64,000 nucleotides of DNA from Mauremys mutica (lineage: Eukaryota; Chordata; Testudines; Geoemydidae): contig NC_059073.1 in NCBI RefSeq assembly GCF_020497125.1, positions 16,513,225-16,577,224 on the forward strand, written 5' to 3'. Shown one piece after another: positions 45,476 through 55,045 of the stretch. A model generated the notes under the pieces. The model was not told the origin of the DNA. It saw only the letters and a program-made list of their open reading frames with translations, and ran no database searches. The translations under genes were made by a program, and so were the position numbers. Every line of letters starts with the position of its first letter. Position 1 is the stretch's first letter.

Positions 45476-45540
45476 AAGGAATTTGAATTGGTAACTGCCA
45501 GCTCTCAGGGGAGCACCCTAACAACTGGGCTATGTGACGG
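45476..45540 (-). repeat. tRNA-like module 2, inverted (copy 1)
   Basis: On the minus strand, CATAGCCCAGTTGTTAGGGT serves as an A box and CAATTCAAATTCC (45478-45490) as a B box. It faces module 1 tail to tail. Confidence 0.55.
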
Positions 45541-45640
45541 TCTGATGTTGGTTTCCCTCAGTCTCTCCTGTTTAAGTTATGCTACTGTGGATTTAATAAT
45601 TAAAGAGCCTTCTGGGCCAGAGAGAGCAGACCCATGGGAA

Positions 45641-45695
45641 GGACTCTGTAGCCTGGTGGTTAGAGCCCTTACCCAGAATCCAGTCCCCCTCCTCC
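45641..45695 (+). repeat. tRNA-like module 3, truncated (copy 1)
   Basis: A-box-like GTAGCCTGGTGGTTAGAGC (45648-45666) then CTTACCCAGAAT; the B box is deleted or decayed. Confidence 0.5.
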
Positions 45696-45765
45696 AATAA
45701 CTCTTTATTTATTCATCCACAGTGGAGCAGGCTTGACAGGAGAGGCTGAAGGAGCCTCACCTCAG

Positions 45766-45835
45766 AATCTCCCATAGCCCAGTGATTGGGGCACTCAGGT
45801 ATGATGTAGCACGAGCCAGTTTAAATTCCTTATTC
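45766..45835 (+). repeat. tRNA-like module 4 (copy 1)
   Basis: A-box-like ATAGCCCAGTGATTGGGGC (45774-45792) and B-box-like CAGTTTAAATTCC (45818-45830 approx.). No counterpart is visible in copy 2. Confidence 0.5.
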
Positions 45836-45839
45836 TCAG

Positions 45840-45895
45840 TTGGAGGGAGGACATCCCATGTGAGAACTCCAACCATTGGGCCAAAAGTTCTGAGG
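45840..45895 (-). repeat. tRNA-like module 5, inverted half (copy 1)
   Basis: The minus strand reads TTTGGCCCAATGGTTGGAG then TTCTCACATGGGATGTCC, i.e. A box and anticodon arm of the same module type. Confidence 0.5.
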
Positions 45896-46160
45896 GAGGT
45901 GCTCGTCCCTGCCCCTCTCCCCCAGTTCCCCTGTGTGTATTTGCCTGAGGGGCCCAATCCAGTAGGGGAGCCCCTGGGAATGCCTATCAGATTGGTCCCC
46001 CTCATGCAAATTGGGTGGCTGAATGCCCATCTTCTCCTGGTCTGTGGTTTGCTGTGGGACTTAGGCAGGAGACAAGTACCCGAGAGCCTAGAATGAGGCA
46101 GCAGGGCACATGCTCAGAAGCAGAAACTTAGGCACCTCATTACTTTTGTGAATCTAGGCC

Positions 46161-46719
46161 TAGATGCCTAACCATGTGCATGTGCTAATACCTGATTTGC
46201 AAGGGCCGTTGCAGTAACATATGCAGATATTTGCAAAAAAATCTGTGCAGACTTTGGGCTTTTTTTTTTAAGTCAGTCTGAATTAATAATATTTGTATAA
46301 TTTTTTCTCCCTAGAAACACTACCCTGCAAGGTCCACTAGTACTTACCGTCTTCTCCAGTGGAGCTATAATGTGTACCTAATTTCCTCACTGACTGCAGC
46401 AATCTAGGATTTCCCATGCTGTCAGATGCCATTCTGTTAGTAGTCTGCCTCTGACAGTGTCCCATAACAGATGCTTCTGGGAAAGGTCAAACCTCTTCCA
46501 CCTAGGTAACTGTGCAAGACTGAACATGAGGTGAGGCTAGAATTCTTGTCTGATACACTCACTGATTACCGTAGTTGATGCCCTGAGATTTGATTACTTT
46601 TTACATACTTATATAGTGCCTGCTAGCATGGTTTCCTAGTGCCTATAACCCTGTCATAGCATGCAAATATCATTGGTATAGCATGATCATCCCCCCACAC
46701 ACCCCACTGAAAATCTAGA
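46161..46719. other. No gene seen; unique DNA
   Basis: Unique DNA, no recognised repeat. Confidence 0.35.
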
Positions 46720-47112
46720 CATTATATTTAACTCTGACCACATGAGGCAGCAAATGTCACAGAATGGCCATGTGCTGTGGGAAGAAATATTTCCTTTTAT
46801 TGGTTTTAAACTCATCTGCCATTAATTTTGAGTGACCCCTTGCTCCTCCATTATGGGATAGAATCATAGAACTGGAAGGGACCACGAGAGGTCACCTAGT
46901 CCAGTCCCCTGCACTCATGGCAGGACTAAGTATTAGCTAGACCATGGCACATAAAGGAGGGAGTAATCAGTCTTTAATATGTCCTCCTAATCTTATTAAA
47001 TATCTCAATCAAACCCTCCCGCGCTGTTCTCCTTTCCAGGCTAAATAATCAATTGGGTCTCTCCTATATATAGGTCTCAACACATCACCTTTCTCACTCT
47101 TCTCTGGAACAT
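46720..47112 (-). pseudogene. Old antisense CR1, split by a younger CR1
   Basis: 'GGGAAGAAATATTTCCTTTTATTGG...TTTTGAGTGACCCCTTGCTCC' before 46860 and 'GAGTAATCAGTCTTTAATATG...CTTTCTCACTCTTCTCTGG' after 46948 are consecutive parts of one antisense CR1. The interruption is the insertion at 46861-46945. Confidence 0.6.
46861..46945 (-). pseudogene. Young antisense CR1 tip inside the older CR1
   Basis: 'GAATCATAGAACTGGAAGGG' and 'CCAGTCCCCTGCACTCATGGC' are the antisense CR1 3' end, 85 bp long, nearly the same as the start of the copy at 33090. Confidence 0.8.
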
Positions 47113-47816
47113 TATATTTCTATTTCAGCTGCTTCCTTAAAAAGGGAAGGTGATAAAATATTTCATTTGATTCTTAATGTGCCACATTCTAAGAAGTGAT
47201 GTAGCAAGACTTCCTTAAGACTTACAGAATACATTATACACCTGGACAAATTCTGATCCAGATTTCAAATAACCCCCAGTGTTTGGATTCTGGGGGTTTG
47301 CTTCATCTCTAGTATAACTTCTTTTAAAGAACACAACTGCTGCACCCATTCATCTGTCATTAGAAATGTGTGTGGCCAGGGGAAAAATATCCCACTGATA
47401 GTCAAGCGTTATCATTGCTCAAGCTCTTTATTTGATAAACTCCCCAATGGCTGGAAAGAAATCCCCAAAGCAGACAAGCAGGTGTGGAGCACTGAAAGGA
47501 ATGCACCTGCAGCCTTGTAGTGAGGGGTTTCCAGAGCAGTTAGTCATTTCACAGAGAGTAGGTGAGGTAAGGCCTTGGGGAAGGAAAGGAATGAGCCTCA
47601 CAAAAGGTTAAGGGCCAAATTAGGTCCTTGTGAGACTCTGGGACAATGGAGCTGTAAGGGTGGAGAGAGCAATTGTAGCACTCCAGCAGTGATAGATGTG
47701 GACCTGATTCTCCACAGCCTTCTACCTTGAAGCAATTTACACCAGTGCAAAAGAAGTGTAAAGTACGGCTGGTTGAAATTTATCTTTTGAAAGTGGTTTT
47801 TGAAAGCAGTTGGAGC
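47113..47816. other. No gene seen; unique DNA
   Basis: No recognisable element apart from a short 'TTTACACCAGTGCAAA' piece near 47730 typical of small amniote MITEs. Confidence 0.35.
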
Positions 47817-47990
47817 AGGAGAAGGGATAATTCAGTGGTTTGAGCATTGGCCTGCTTAAACCCCCTGTTGAGAGTTCAATTCTTAAGGGGGCCACTTGGG
47901 GATCTGGGACAAAATGAGTACTTGTTCCTGCTAGTGAAGGCAGGGGGCTGGACTTGATGATCTCTCAGGGTCCCTTACAGTTCTATGAGA
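47817..47990 (+). mobile_element. tRNA-like SINE with CR1 tail (Cry I type)
   Basis: Head: GGGATAATTCAGTGGTTTGAGCA contains a pol III A box (47828-47846), and GAGAGTTCAATTCTT a B box (47872-47884), at tRNA-like spacing. Tail: GGGGGCTGGACTTGATGATC, then CTCTCAGGGTCCCTTACAG and TTCTATGA, is the CR1 3' end also seen at 37570-37620. Tortoise Cry I SINEs are known to be tRNA-Lys-derived with a tail from a CR1-like LINE. Here the head is transcribed by pol III in principle, and the tail lets CR1 RT prime. No coding capacity. Confidence 0.8.
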
Positions 47991-48059
47991 CAGGTATATC
48001 TGCATATATTTTATTTAGGGGCTTGAAAATTATATTATATAAAAGTGATAAATGTGTGC

Positions 48060-48650
48060 TTTCTATTGAAAAATCTTGGTTTGGGGGAGGTGTGGGTTTT
48101 TTTTGTAGAAAACTAACCTCCCCCAAAACCAACATTTTTGTTGAAAACCAAAATATTTCAATTTGGAAATGCTGCCACAGTGCCTCAGAGGTGTACTAGC
48201 TGAATTACCTCATATCCCTATTCTCCATTATGGGTCAAGCTTCCCGCTTAGGCTATAGCTCCCATGATTCATGGATTTCCAAGGAGAAGAACTGCTTCTC
48301 TCCAAGATTGGAAACTGTGGTGTATTGTGGGAGATGTAGTCTATCTGCAGAGACCTGCCTATAGTGAAGAATAGGAACATGAGGCATTTGAACTGCAACT
48401 CCCATGAGGTATGATGGCTACATTTCTAAATCAAAATCTTTTCATTTTTGTCATTACTACTGCTGGCATGTCATGAAATAAGGTAAAATTAAATAATAGA
48501 GAAACAAAATTAAAAAATTTAAACAAATTTTGAAACTTTAAATGAAATTTTGGGGGAATTTCCATAGCAAAGGATATTTTCAAAATTTGTTGTTCCAAAT
48601 TGGAACAAAAAGCAAATATTTGCAAATGTCAAAATTTCCTGTCAAATGGA
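48060..48650 (-). mobile_element. AT-rich-ended MITE with ZNF143-like motifs, copy 2
   Basis: Inverted relative to 26520-27020. The minus strand reads ACTACATCTCCCACAATAC (48322-48340) and then ACCACAG, as in copy 1 (ACTACATTTCCCATGATGCACCACAG). The plus strand has AACTGCAACTCCCATGAGG at 48391-48409. AT-rich flanks with GAAAATTT words lie on both sides. Ends are estimated. Confidence 0.55.
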
Positions 48651-48819
48651 AATTCCATGTTTGGACCCACTCTGCCCACCAGTGAAGTGACGTGTCCTTC
48701 AGATGGAATGTGACAGCAGATTAACAGGATGGTAGAATATTAAACACAGAGCAGAAAACTATCGTGCCTACTTAAAAACACAGGCTGAAATTTAGATAGG
48801 CGAAATATAGTAACTGGAG

Positions 48820-49147
48820 CAGGGATCGGCAACCTTTGGCACGCGGCCTGTCAGGGAAATCTGCTGTTGGGCCGGGATGGTTTGTTTACCTGCAGCATCC
48901 ACAGGTTTGGCCAATCACAGCTCCCACTGGCTGCAGTTCGCCGCTCCAGGCCAATGAGGGCTGCTGGAAGCGGTGTGGGCCGAGGGATGTGCTGGCCGCC
49001 ACTTCCCACAGCCCCCATTGGCCTGGAACAGTGAACCGCTGCCAGTGGGAGCTGTGATTGGCCGAACCTGCAGATGCTGCAGGTAAACAAACCGGCCCGG
49101 CAGGGGCTTTCCCTGACAGGCCACGTGCCAAAGGTTGCCAATCCCTG
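48820..49147. mobile_element. Non-autonomous hAT element, 328 bp, long palindrome
   Basis: Begins CAGGGATCGGCAACCTTTGG and ends CCAAAGGTTGCCAATCCCTG. Flanks AACTGGAG (48812-48819) and AACTAGAG (49148-49155) match at 7 of 8. The two halves form a long imperfect hairpin (GGTTTGTTTACCTGCAGCATC against GATGCTGCAGGTAAACAAACC). Confidence 0.9.
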
Positions 49148-49155
49148 AACTAGAG

Positions 49156-49954
49156 TTAGATTTTAGCCAGGATTTTTGGGCTGATATCACTATGCTTTTG
49201 AAAAGTATTGTGGGTCTTTTAATTACCCTATAGCCAGAAGCTTGGTTTTATTTATTTTTCTTCTCTCAAAGACAGCAACTCTATTAATGAAGTACCCCTG
49301 AATCCCAAGCTGGGGCAGTGGTTCAATATAAATTCAAAGGGAAGTGCACTCCCTCCTAAATCACTTTCTGCAGTACCTTGAAAAATAGATGCATTGGTTA
49401 GGAAATATACCCTGTGATACTTGTGCCTGGTGATCTTTACCAAGAGATCCCAGACATTTCTGTCCTTTATTTTTTTTTAATGGCATATTATTGGTGAACC
49501 AATTTGCAGAACAATAATATATTTGTATAAATAGCTGAGAATTTTTTTTAATTGTCTGATTTTATAGCCACCATTTGTTCAGGTACAGGGTGGAAAAAAG
49601 GATAAAAGCCTTACTTTTTAGATGCAAAATGAGACTGACAAGCAGCAACTAACAGATGTATAATTTTTTTTAAAAAGCTGTTTTGCCAAAAAGGACAAAA
49701 ATATAAACAAATATGTCCAAATCAGGTGCTTAAAATTCATCCAGGATTTTTAAAAGTGACAAGTGATTTGTGGTGTGTCAGGTTTTGGATACTCAATTTG
49801 AGACATCTCAAAGGGACCTGATTTTTCCAAAAAAAAAAAAAAATGCTGAGCATCCATTCACTAAATCAGTTACCCAGAAACTGACCTACCCAGAAGTACT
49901 TGTCACTTTTGAAAATCTTAGCCTGGACATCTATGCATGTGAACCAATTTTCTA
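49156..49954. other. No gene seen; AT-rich unique DNA
   Basis: T- and A-runs (49470, 49540 and a 15-base A-run near 49829) and no recognised element. Confidence 0.35.
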
Positions 49955-50045
49955 AGACCCAATGTTAAGTGACTAGCACAAGGTCACACAGTCTGTTTGT
50001 GGCAGCGCTAGAGGCAGAACTTAGTTTTCCTGATTCCTCACCTTA
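49955..50045 (-). repeat. MIR relic, antisense
   Basis: 'AGTGACTAGCACAAGGTCACACAGTCTGTTTGTGGCAG...GAACTTAG' fits the antisense MIR core. Confidence 0.5.
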
Positions 50046-50110
50046 ACAAAAAGGCCAGCCTTCCTCCTTTTTTCCCGGCTTCCCGTGAGTCTGAAACTCA
50101 AAGGCAAGGG

Positions 50111-50180
50111 GGTGAATTCCTGACTCCATTGAAATCAATGGCAAACCGTGCATTGACTAGACTGGGTCCAGGATTTCACC
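50111..50180. mobile_element. 70-bp palindromic MITE
   Basis: GGTGAATTCCTGACTCCATTGAA at the left and CATTGACTAGACTGGGTCCAGGATTTCACC at the right are imperfect inverted repeats, similar to 26421-26492. Confidence 0.5.
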
Positions 50181-50800
50181 AGGGGTGCAAATGCCCACAA
50201 ATCAAAGCCTGAAAAGTTATTGGTTGAACCTCATGTCCACCAAAACAGCTGAGCTCCATTCAGACTTTAAAATGTTCTCTAGCAGAGTGGCTGTTTTCTC
50301 TGGGTTGTTTTGCTGATTACTGTTCATATGTTCCTTGCCACTTCACAGGCAGAGCTTGACACATTTGTGGACTTAAATCCCAACGGAAAGTTCCCCAGAC
50401 CCTCACTATTGTATCCCTTAGAGGAAAGTCTCCAAAACAAAATGGACCCACACAAGTGATGCCTCCTCCAGTGCTAATCTCCAGGGTGCCATTTTCTGCA
50501 GCTTAATTATCAGGTACAGCAACTACCACACAAGCTTGAAAAAGTTCAATGTGTGTTATCCTGATCTTAATTGATGCCTACAATAAATTACGAGTTTGCC
50601 TAATTGCAGCTGCCTTCTGCCAGCAAGAAGCAGGGGAGGGAGGGTGAAATGACAATGTATTTCCAAAAATAGGTACTGAATAGATCACTAATTTATTAAA
50701 AATATTGTCAAAGCCTTGAGCTGGTGCTAAGGGCTTCAGGTAGAGCTGGAATACAAGCAGCACACTACTGACAAGGTGGGCTTGCATTCAGACACTCTTT
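50181..50800. other. No gene seen; unique DNA
   Basis: No recognised element; small open frames only. Confidence 0.35.
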
Positions 50801-51074
50801 GGATATGTCTACACTGCAATTAAAAACCCGCATCTGGCCTGTACCAGCTGATTCAGGCTCCCCGGGTTCAGGCTGTGGGGCTATTTCATTGCGGTGTAGA
50901 CGTTCGGGCTTGGGCTGGAGCCCAGGCTCTAGGACCTTGCAAGATGGGGGAGGGTCCCAGAGCTTGGGCTGCAGGCAGAGTCTGCATGTCTGCACCACAG
51001 TTAAATAGTCCCTTCGTCCAAGTCCCATGAGTCCAAGTCAGCGGGCATGGGCCAGCCACAGGTGTCTAATTGCT
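50801..51074. mobile_element. Palindromic MITE with GTCTACACTGCAATT TIR
   Basis: The left ATGTCTACACTGCAATTAAAA, with inner 'CATCTGGCCTGTACCAGCTGA', is mirrored by right 'GGGCATGGGCCAGCCACAGG' and 'TGTCTAATTGCT'. The last 12-14 bases of the right TIR are missing. A middle copy of the TIR word (CATTGCGGTGTAGACG) shows that the element is built of nested inverted units. Confidence 0.7.
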
Positions 51075-51458
51075 GAGCCATTCACTCAAGGATAGAGCTG
51101 GTTAGAACATCATAGGCTATTTCGTTTTTGTTATTGAATGATGCTATTCCCCCAAAATGGAGATCTTTTGCCGAGATCTATTTCAATGTTAAAATTTTCT
51201 CAGGTCCAAGGTGGACTCTCTGGCTAGTTCCAACCTTGCATAGTAAAGCAACATTCTGTTGCTGGTCTTAGGAGCTACAAAGGAGATGCCAGATTAAAAT
51301 AGACCAGTGGCCAACATCAGTCATTGTCAAGAAAGATTTAAGCCCTTCATAAATACACTTGGTGCAATACTATATGATGGAGAGAAATCTCTTTCGAAGA
51401 GTGGTTGATGATCACCTTTATGCCTTGCAACCTGACAGCAGGTAGCTTGCAAAGGGCC

Positions 51459-52262
51459 TGTCATAAATAAACAGATCAGGGTTAAAAGGTCTCTTTTACC
51501 TGGAAAGGGTTAACAAGCTCAGTAACCTGAGAAACACCTGACCAGAGGACCAATCAAGGGACAGGATAATTTCAAATCTCTGTGGAGGGAAGCCTTTGTT
51601 TGTGTTCCTTGTTTGCTTTCTGTGCTTTTTTTGGATCTAAGAAAGACCAGACATGTCTCCAAGTTCTTCTGGAGTATTTTCTACTATCTAGTATAGTAAG
51701 TATTAGTTAAAAAGACGGATTAGTTTTTTAAGTTGCTTTTTGTATTTGCAATTCTGTGTTTTGCTATAGAATTTCTTTAATTCTGTACTGTTATTGCTTT
51801 TACTGAGAAAGAAAGGAGGGGGAATTCTCTCCAGAGATTGATAAGTTTAGACCCTGTGTATTGTTTCATCTTGGTATTACAGATACAGTTACTTTTTTAT
51901 TTTTTAATAAATCTTTTTTGTTAAGGACTTGGTTGATCTTTTCTTGGGTGAATTCTTAGGGAAAGGGGAGGAGGGAGGAGGACGGCATCCCTTTGCAGTT
52001 AAATCCCGGTGTCTCTCCTAGGAAAAGGGAGGGGGGAGGAAGCAGGGGGGAATGGTTTATTTCTCCTGGGTGTAAGAACTCCATGGATTTGGGGCTCTTG
52101 GAATCCCCAAGGATTTTGGGGAAGGACTGTGTCCCAATACACGTACATTATTGGGTGGTGGCAGCTTTTACCAGATCTAAACTAGGATTTTAGTTTAGGG
52201 GAGTCCATGCAGGTCCCCATATTGGAACCCAACAGCTCCAAGTGGGGGTGAGACCTATGACA
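51459..52262 (+). mobile_element. Solo LTR, 804 bp
   Basis: Starts TGTCATAAATAAACAG and ends CCTATGACA. Perfect 5-bp duplication GGGCC on both sides (51454-51458 and 52263-52267). A poly(A) signal AATAAA is at 51906-51911 followed by a T-rich region, so the LTR reads on the plus strand. No primer-binding site or internal genes remain, as expected after LTR-LTR recombination. I recall this start as a frequent turtle LTR type but do not name the family. Confidence 0.9.
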
Positions 52263-52267
52263 GGGCC

Positions 52268-52971
52268 TGATTCCTACACAAGCACTGAAGTCATTACCTA
52301 TTTGTGAAATGGTGTTGGAGATTGCACCTATAGCATGTCAGTTAGCTATAATGGGTGTGCTCTGTATTCATGTAGAGATGAAATTCACTTTTGTAAGTGC
52401 AGTGAGTCAGTTAAATCCTAATTAAGCCCTTAGAATAGGTCTGAAGTGGGATTTATCCAATACACAGGATTCTTTGCTGACCTCCTGCACAGGGATGCAT
52501 TTCAATGTAAGACTCTAATCCTGTTTTGAGTTTGCTAAGCTTTTCACTTCAACGATATCTTGTGTCAGCAAGTTCCACAGGTTAATTTAAGTTGGCTATT
52601 TTTCTGCCTTTTATTTTTGAACCAGCGTTTTAAATTTCCTTTAAACTTCCCAAAACCGATATGAATTCACAATACATAGCAGCAAAAAAGACCAATGCAA
52701 TCTGACGCTGCACATGCAGAAGCATCCTGTCACAGATAAGGGAAGGGACAGCCTTTCTCTCTACCAGACATGCACTACTGTAGTCTGTGTAGTGCAGAAA
52801 GATAGGGAAACTTCACAAATTTTATACACCATACACTTTTCTTGCTAGCTCACTTATGTAGCAAAGGATCCAGGTGTGCCAGCAAGTCTGTTGGAATTAA
52901 GTTAATGTGCCTTGCCTTCCTATGTGATAACTGAAGGACTAATTCTGCCTCTAGATATGCACACACAGTTC
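52268..52971. other. No gene seen; unique DNA
   Basis: No recognised element. Confidence 0.3.
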
Positions 52972-53252
52972 TTAGGCCTGGACACATAGGTACATAGGAG
53001 CCTAAATCCTGTTTTTAGGCTCCACTGTGATCCTGAGAACTCCTGCTTGACTGCCACCTAACACAGCAGGTGTCTAAAATCACTCAATGCCTAAGTTTTA
53101 GTGGTCAAAATTTCCTAGGCTCTTACGTTTCTGCCTCTGGGCATGTGTGTTGCTGCCTCCCTCTAAGCACCCAGACACCTATCTCCTGCCTAAGCCCAAG
53201 AGCAATCCAGAAAGCAGGAGAAGACAGGTGCCCCTCTGCTTAAATCACAGGT

Positions 53253-53402
53253 GGGGCCAGGACCAGCTCTACCATTTTTGCCACCCCAAGCCAAAAAAAA
53301 AAGCCACCCAGACAGTGCCACCCCAAGAATGGACGGAATGCCGCCCCTTAGCATGTACTGCTCCAGGCACGTGCTTCCTCCGCTGGTGCCTGGAGGGGGC
53401 CT
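53253..53402. mobile_element. hAT fragment of the GGGGCGGCTCTAGG family
   Basis: 'GGGGCCAGGACCAGCTCTACC', 'TTTTGCCACCCCAAGCC' and the right end 'CAGGCACGTGCTTCC...GGTGCCTGGAGGGGGCC' correspond to the complete element at 56090-56327, with much of the middle missing. Confidence 0.65.
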
Positions 53403-53465
53403 GATCTGGTAGGTGTGCTCACTCCAAGACAAAGCAGATGAGAGAAAGTGAGGCTGTGCTTGTTC

Positions 53466-53537
53466 AGAGCCTTTAGCTCAGTGGTTAGAACACTTAACTA
53501 GGATTTAGAAGTGCCCCAGTTCAAGTCCCCCTGGTGC
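53466..53537 (+). repeat. tRNA-like module 1 (copy 2), best preserved
   Basis: A box TTAGCTCAGTGGTTAGAACA (53473-53492), arm CTTAA-CTAGGAT-TTAGA with 4 of 5 pairs, and B box AGTTCAAGTCC (53518-53528). Confidence 0.65.
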
Positions 53538-53550
53538 TAGGGGGGGGTGA

Positions 53551-53592
53551 CTGGATTTGAACAAAGGAGTGGCCTCACACCAGGCTATGGAA
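53551..53592 (-). repeat. tRNA-like module 2, inverted (copy 2)
   Basis: The minus strand reads CATAGCCTGGTGTGAGGC (A-box-like) and GTTCAAATCC (53553-53562, B-box-like). It is shorter than in copy 1 because the arm between the boxes has lost bases. Confidence 0.5.
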
Positions 53593-53683
53593 TAGGCTCA
53601 TGTGGGACTCCCTCAATCTCTCCTATTTAAGTTGTCCCACCTTAATTGAATGATTAAATATGAATTGGGCCAGAGCAAATGAG

Positions 53684-53752
53684 TGACTCTATAGCCCAGT
53701 GGTTAGGCCATTTACCTAAGAGATGGGAGAGCCCTGTTTGATCCTTTCTCCT
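53684..53752 (+). repeat. tRNA-like module 3 (copy 2)
   Basis: A box ATAGCCCAGTGGTTAGGCCA (53691-53710), arm TTTAC-CTAAGAG-ATGGG, and weak B box TGTTTGATCC (53735-53744). Confidence 0.6.
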
Positions 53753-53774
53753 AATTACCAGTTCCAGTCCACCT

Positions 53775-53828
53775 GTTGTGTGGTCTCCCATATGAGGGTT
53801 CTACCCAGGTAGCTAAAGGTTATAAATG
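53775..53828 (-). repeat. tRNA-like module 4, inverted half (copy 2)
   Basis: The minus strand reads TTTAGCTACCTGGGTAGAAC then CCTCATATGGGAGACC, the counterpart of module 5 in copy 1. Confidence 0.45.
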
Positions 53829-54155
53829 AGGTCTTTTCCCCCACGCTGTGTGGAGTTTATGCAGCCTCTGAGCACACCTGTCAAGCCACACTCAGCACTT
53901 GGGCAGAAGAGCATCTAATTTCCTCTGTTTTGTAGCCCGCTAGCAGCGACAGACACCTACTCATGGTCTGGATTTAGGTGCTTATCTCCATGAGAGGGCT
54001 GAGGCTTAAGACACAGTGTCTGACATTGACTAGAGTAGGCAGGCCCCTGCCTAAAGTGCTGGTTTTCTGGGCTATATTCTAAGGTGCTTATTTTTCTCAT
54101 TCATTGTACAGGGAACCTAGGCACCTAATTCAGGCTTTGTGTATCAAAGTGTTAT

Positions 54156-54914
54156 TCCTGTGAGTTTTCTAACCACCTAAAAATTAGGTGTTGCAACACC
54201 CAAGTCCCTTTGTGTTAGGCCTTACTGACATTACTGGGAGCTGTACAGGTGTATTTGATGGCAGAATTTTTTTTTCTCCACCTTATGCACCTGAAACCTC
54301 ATACTAAAAAAACCAAACAAACAAAAACCAGTCAGCATAGTACTGAAATAAGACATCTAAGTTAACTGAGATAAGAAAGTCTTTTCCACTGATTCACCTG
54401 GATCTGGTTTTAAATCTTTGGTAAGGAGGTCAGAAATCTTAGACTGAGTGGTACACAAGGACCACTCCAGAGAGAAATGAAGGGCAAGAGCTTCTGCTTT
54501 GTAACATATCTTCTCTTCCCGTGGGAGCTGCTGTGCTGTTGCCTCTCATTCTGCACCTGTGACTCCTGTTGGAAGATGGTGTTTTTCTCCAGCTGTCTGC
54601 AGGAGCATATCTCTTGAGAACTCTCCAAGGACACTCGTGCTCCAAAGCTGTTCTTGTGGTAAAAGGAGCCTCTCTGTTGTCGGGAATGAATTGGCTGATG
54701 ACATACCTGCTTGTCAGGTGACATCTGTGTAAAGCTAAATCTCCAATCTTGTGCTGCTCTTCTAAGCTTTTGAGATCTGATGTGATCACAGAGCAAAAGG
54801 GCATAGCTGCAGACCATGAATAGAGCTATAGTTTGGTGGAACTGGTTCCCAAATGCAGGTGGCCTTGTGCACAGCAGATGGAAAAATGTAGGGGGAAAAG
54901 AGGAAGATTACTTG
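54156..54914. other. No gene seen; unique DNA
   Basis: Two overlapping minus-strand frames (54410-54817) have no domain. No recognised repeat. Confidence 0.35.
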
Positions 54915-55045
54915 GAGTGGGAGTTCTTCAGGACAGGGACTGTCATATTGTCCTGTGGTTATACAACACCAAGCACAATAGGATACTTGTCTATGAGGTG
55001 GGGCTTCTAGGTACTACCACAGTACAAACAATAGATCATAATAAG
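54915..55045 (+). repeat. MIR/L2-type tail, sense
   Basis: 'GTTCTTCAGGACAGGGACTGTCATATTG...ACCAAGCACAATAGG...GGGGCTTCTAGGTACTACCACAGTACAAACAATA'. Confidence 0.55.

Larger units (their letters stand above)
45164..46160. mobile_element. TIR element with an array of tRNA-like modules, copy 1
   Basis: Ends 'ACTGCGATTCACAAAAACC' and 'TTACTTTTGTGAATCTAGGCC' are inverted repeats, followed inward by GTTGCCTAAG and CTTAGGCACC. Flanks GGTGCCTC and GATGCCTA are a possible 8-bp duplication. Inside are five tRNA-like modules: three plus (45400-45470, 45641-45695, 45766-45835) and two minus (45476-45540, 45840-45895). Spacers are shared with copy 2 at 53 kb, e.g. 'CTCAGTCTCTCCTGTTTAAGTT'. There is no transposase. 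The origin, presumably a non-autonomous DNA element that captured a tRNA-derived SINE or tRNA genes, is inference. Confidence 0.65.
52972..54155. mobile_element. TIR element with tRNA-like modules, copy 2
   Basis: Left 'TTAGGCCTGGACACATAGG' with 'GGAGCCTAAATCC', and right 'GGCACCTAATTCAGG' with 'TTTGTGTATCAAAG', correspond to the ends of copy 1 at 45164-46160. Modules: plus (53466-53537), minus (53551-53592), plus (53684-53752), minus (53775-53828). The spacer 'CAATCTCTCCTATTTAAGTTG' matches the copy 1 spacer. A hAT fragment interrupts it at 53253-53402. Confidence 0.6.

Noticed and set aside
53466..53537. Functional tRNA gene
   Set aside because: A and B boxes are present, but no seven-base-pair acceptor stem or complete cloverleaf can be drawn; the module is a repeat unit.
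54410..54817. 135- and 121-codon minus-strand frames
   Set aside because: Two frames overlap in the same DNA and neither has a recognisable motif.
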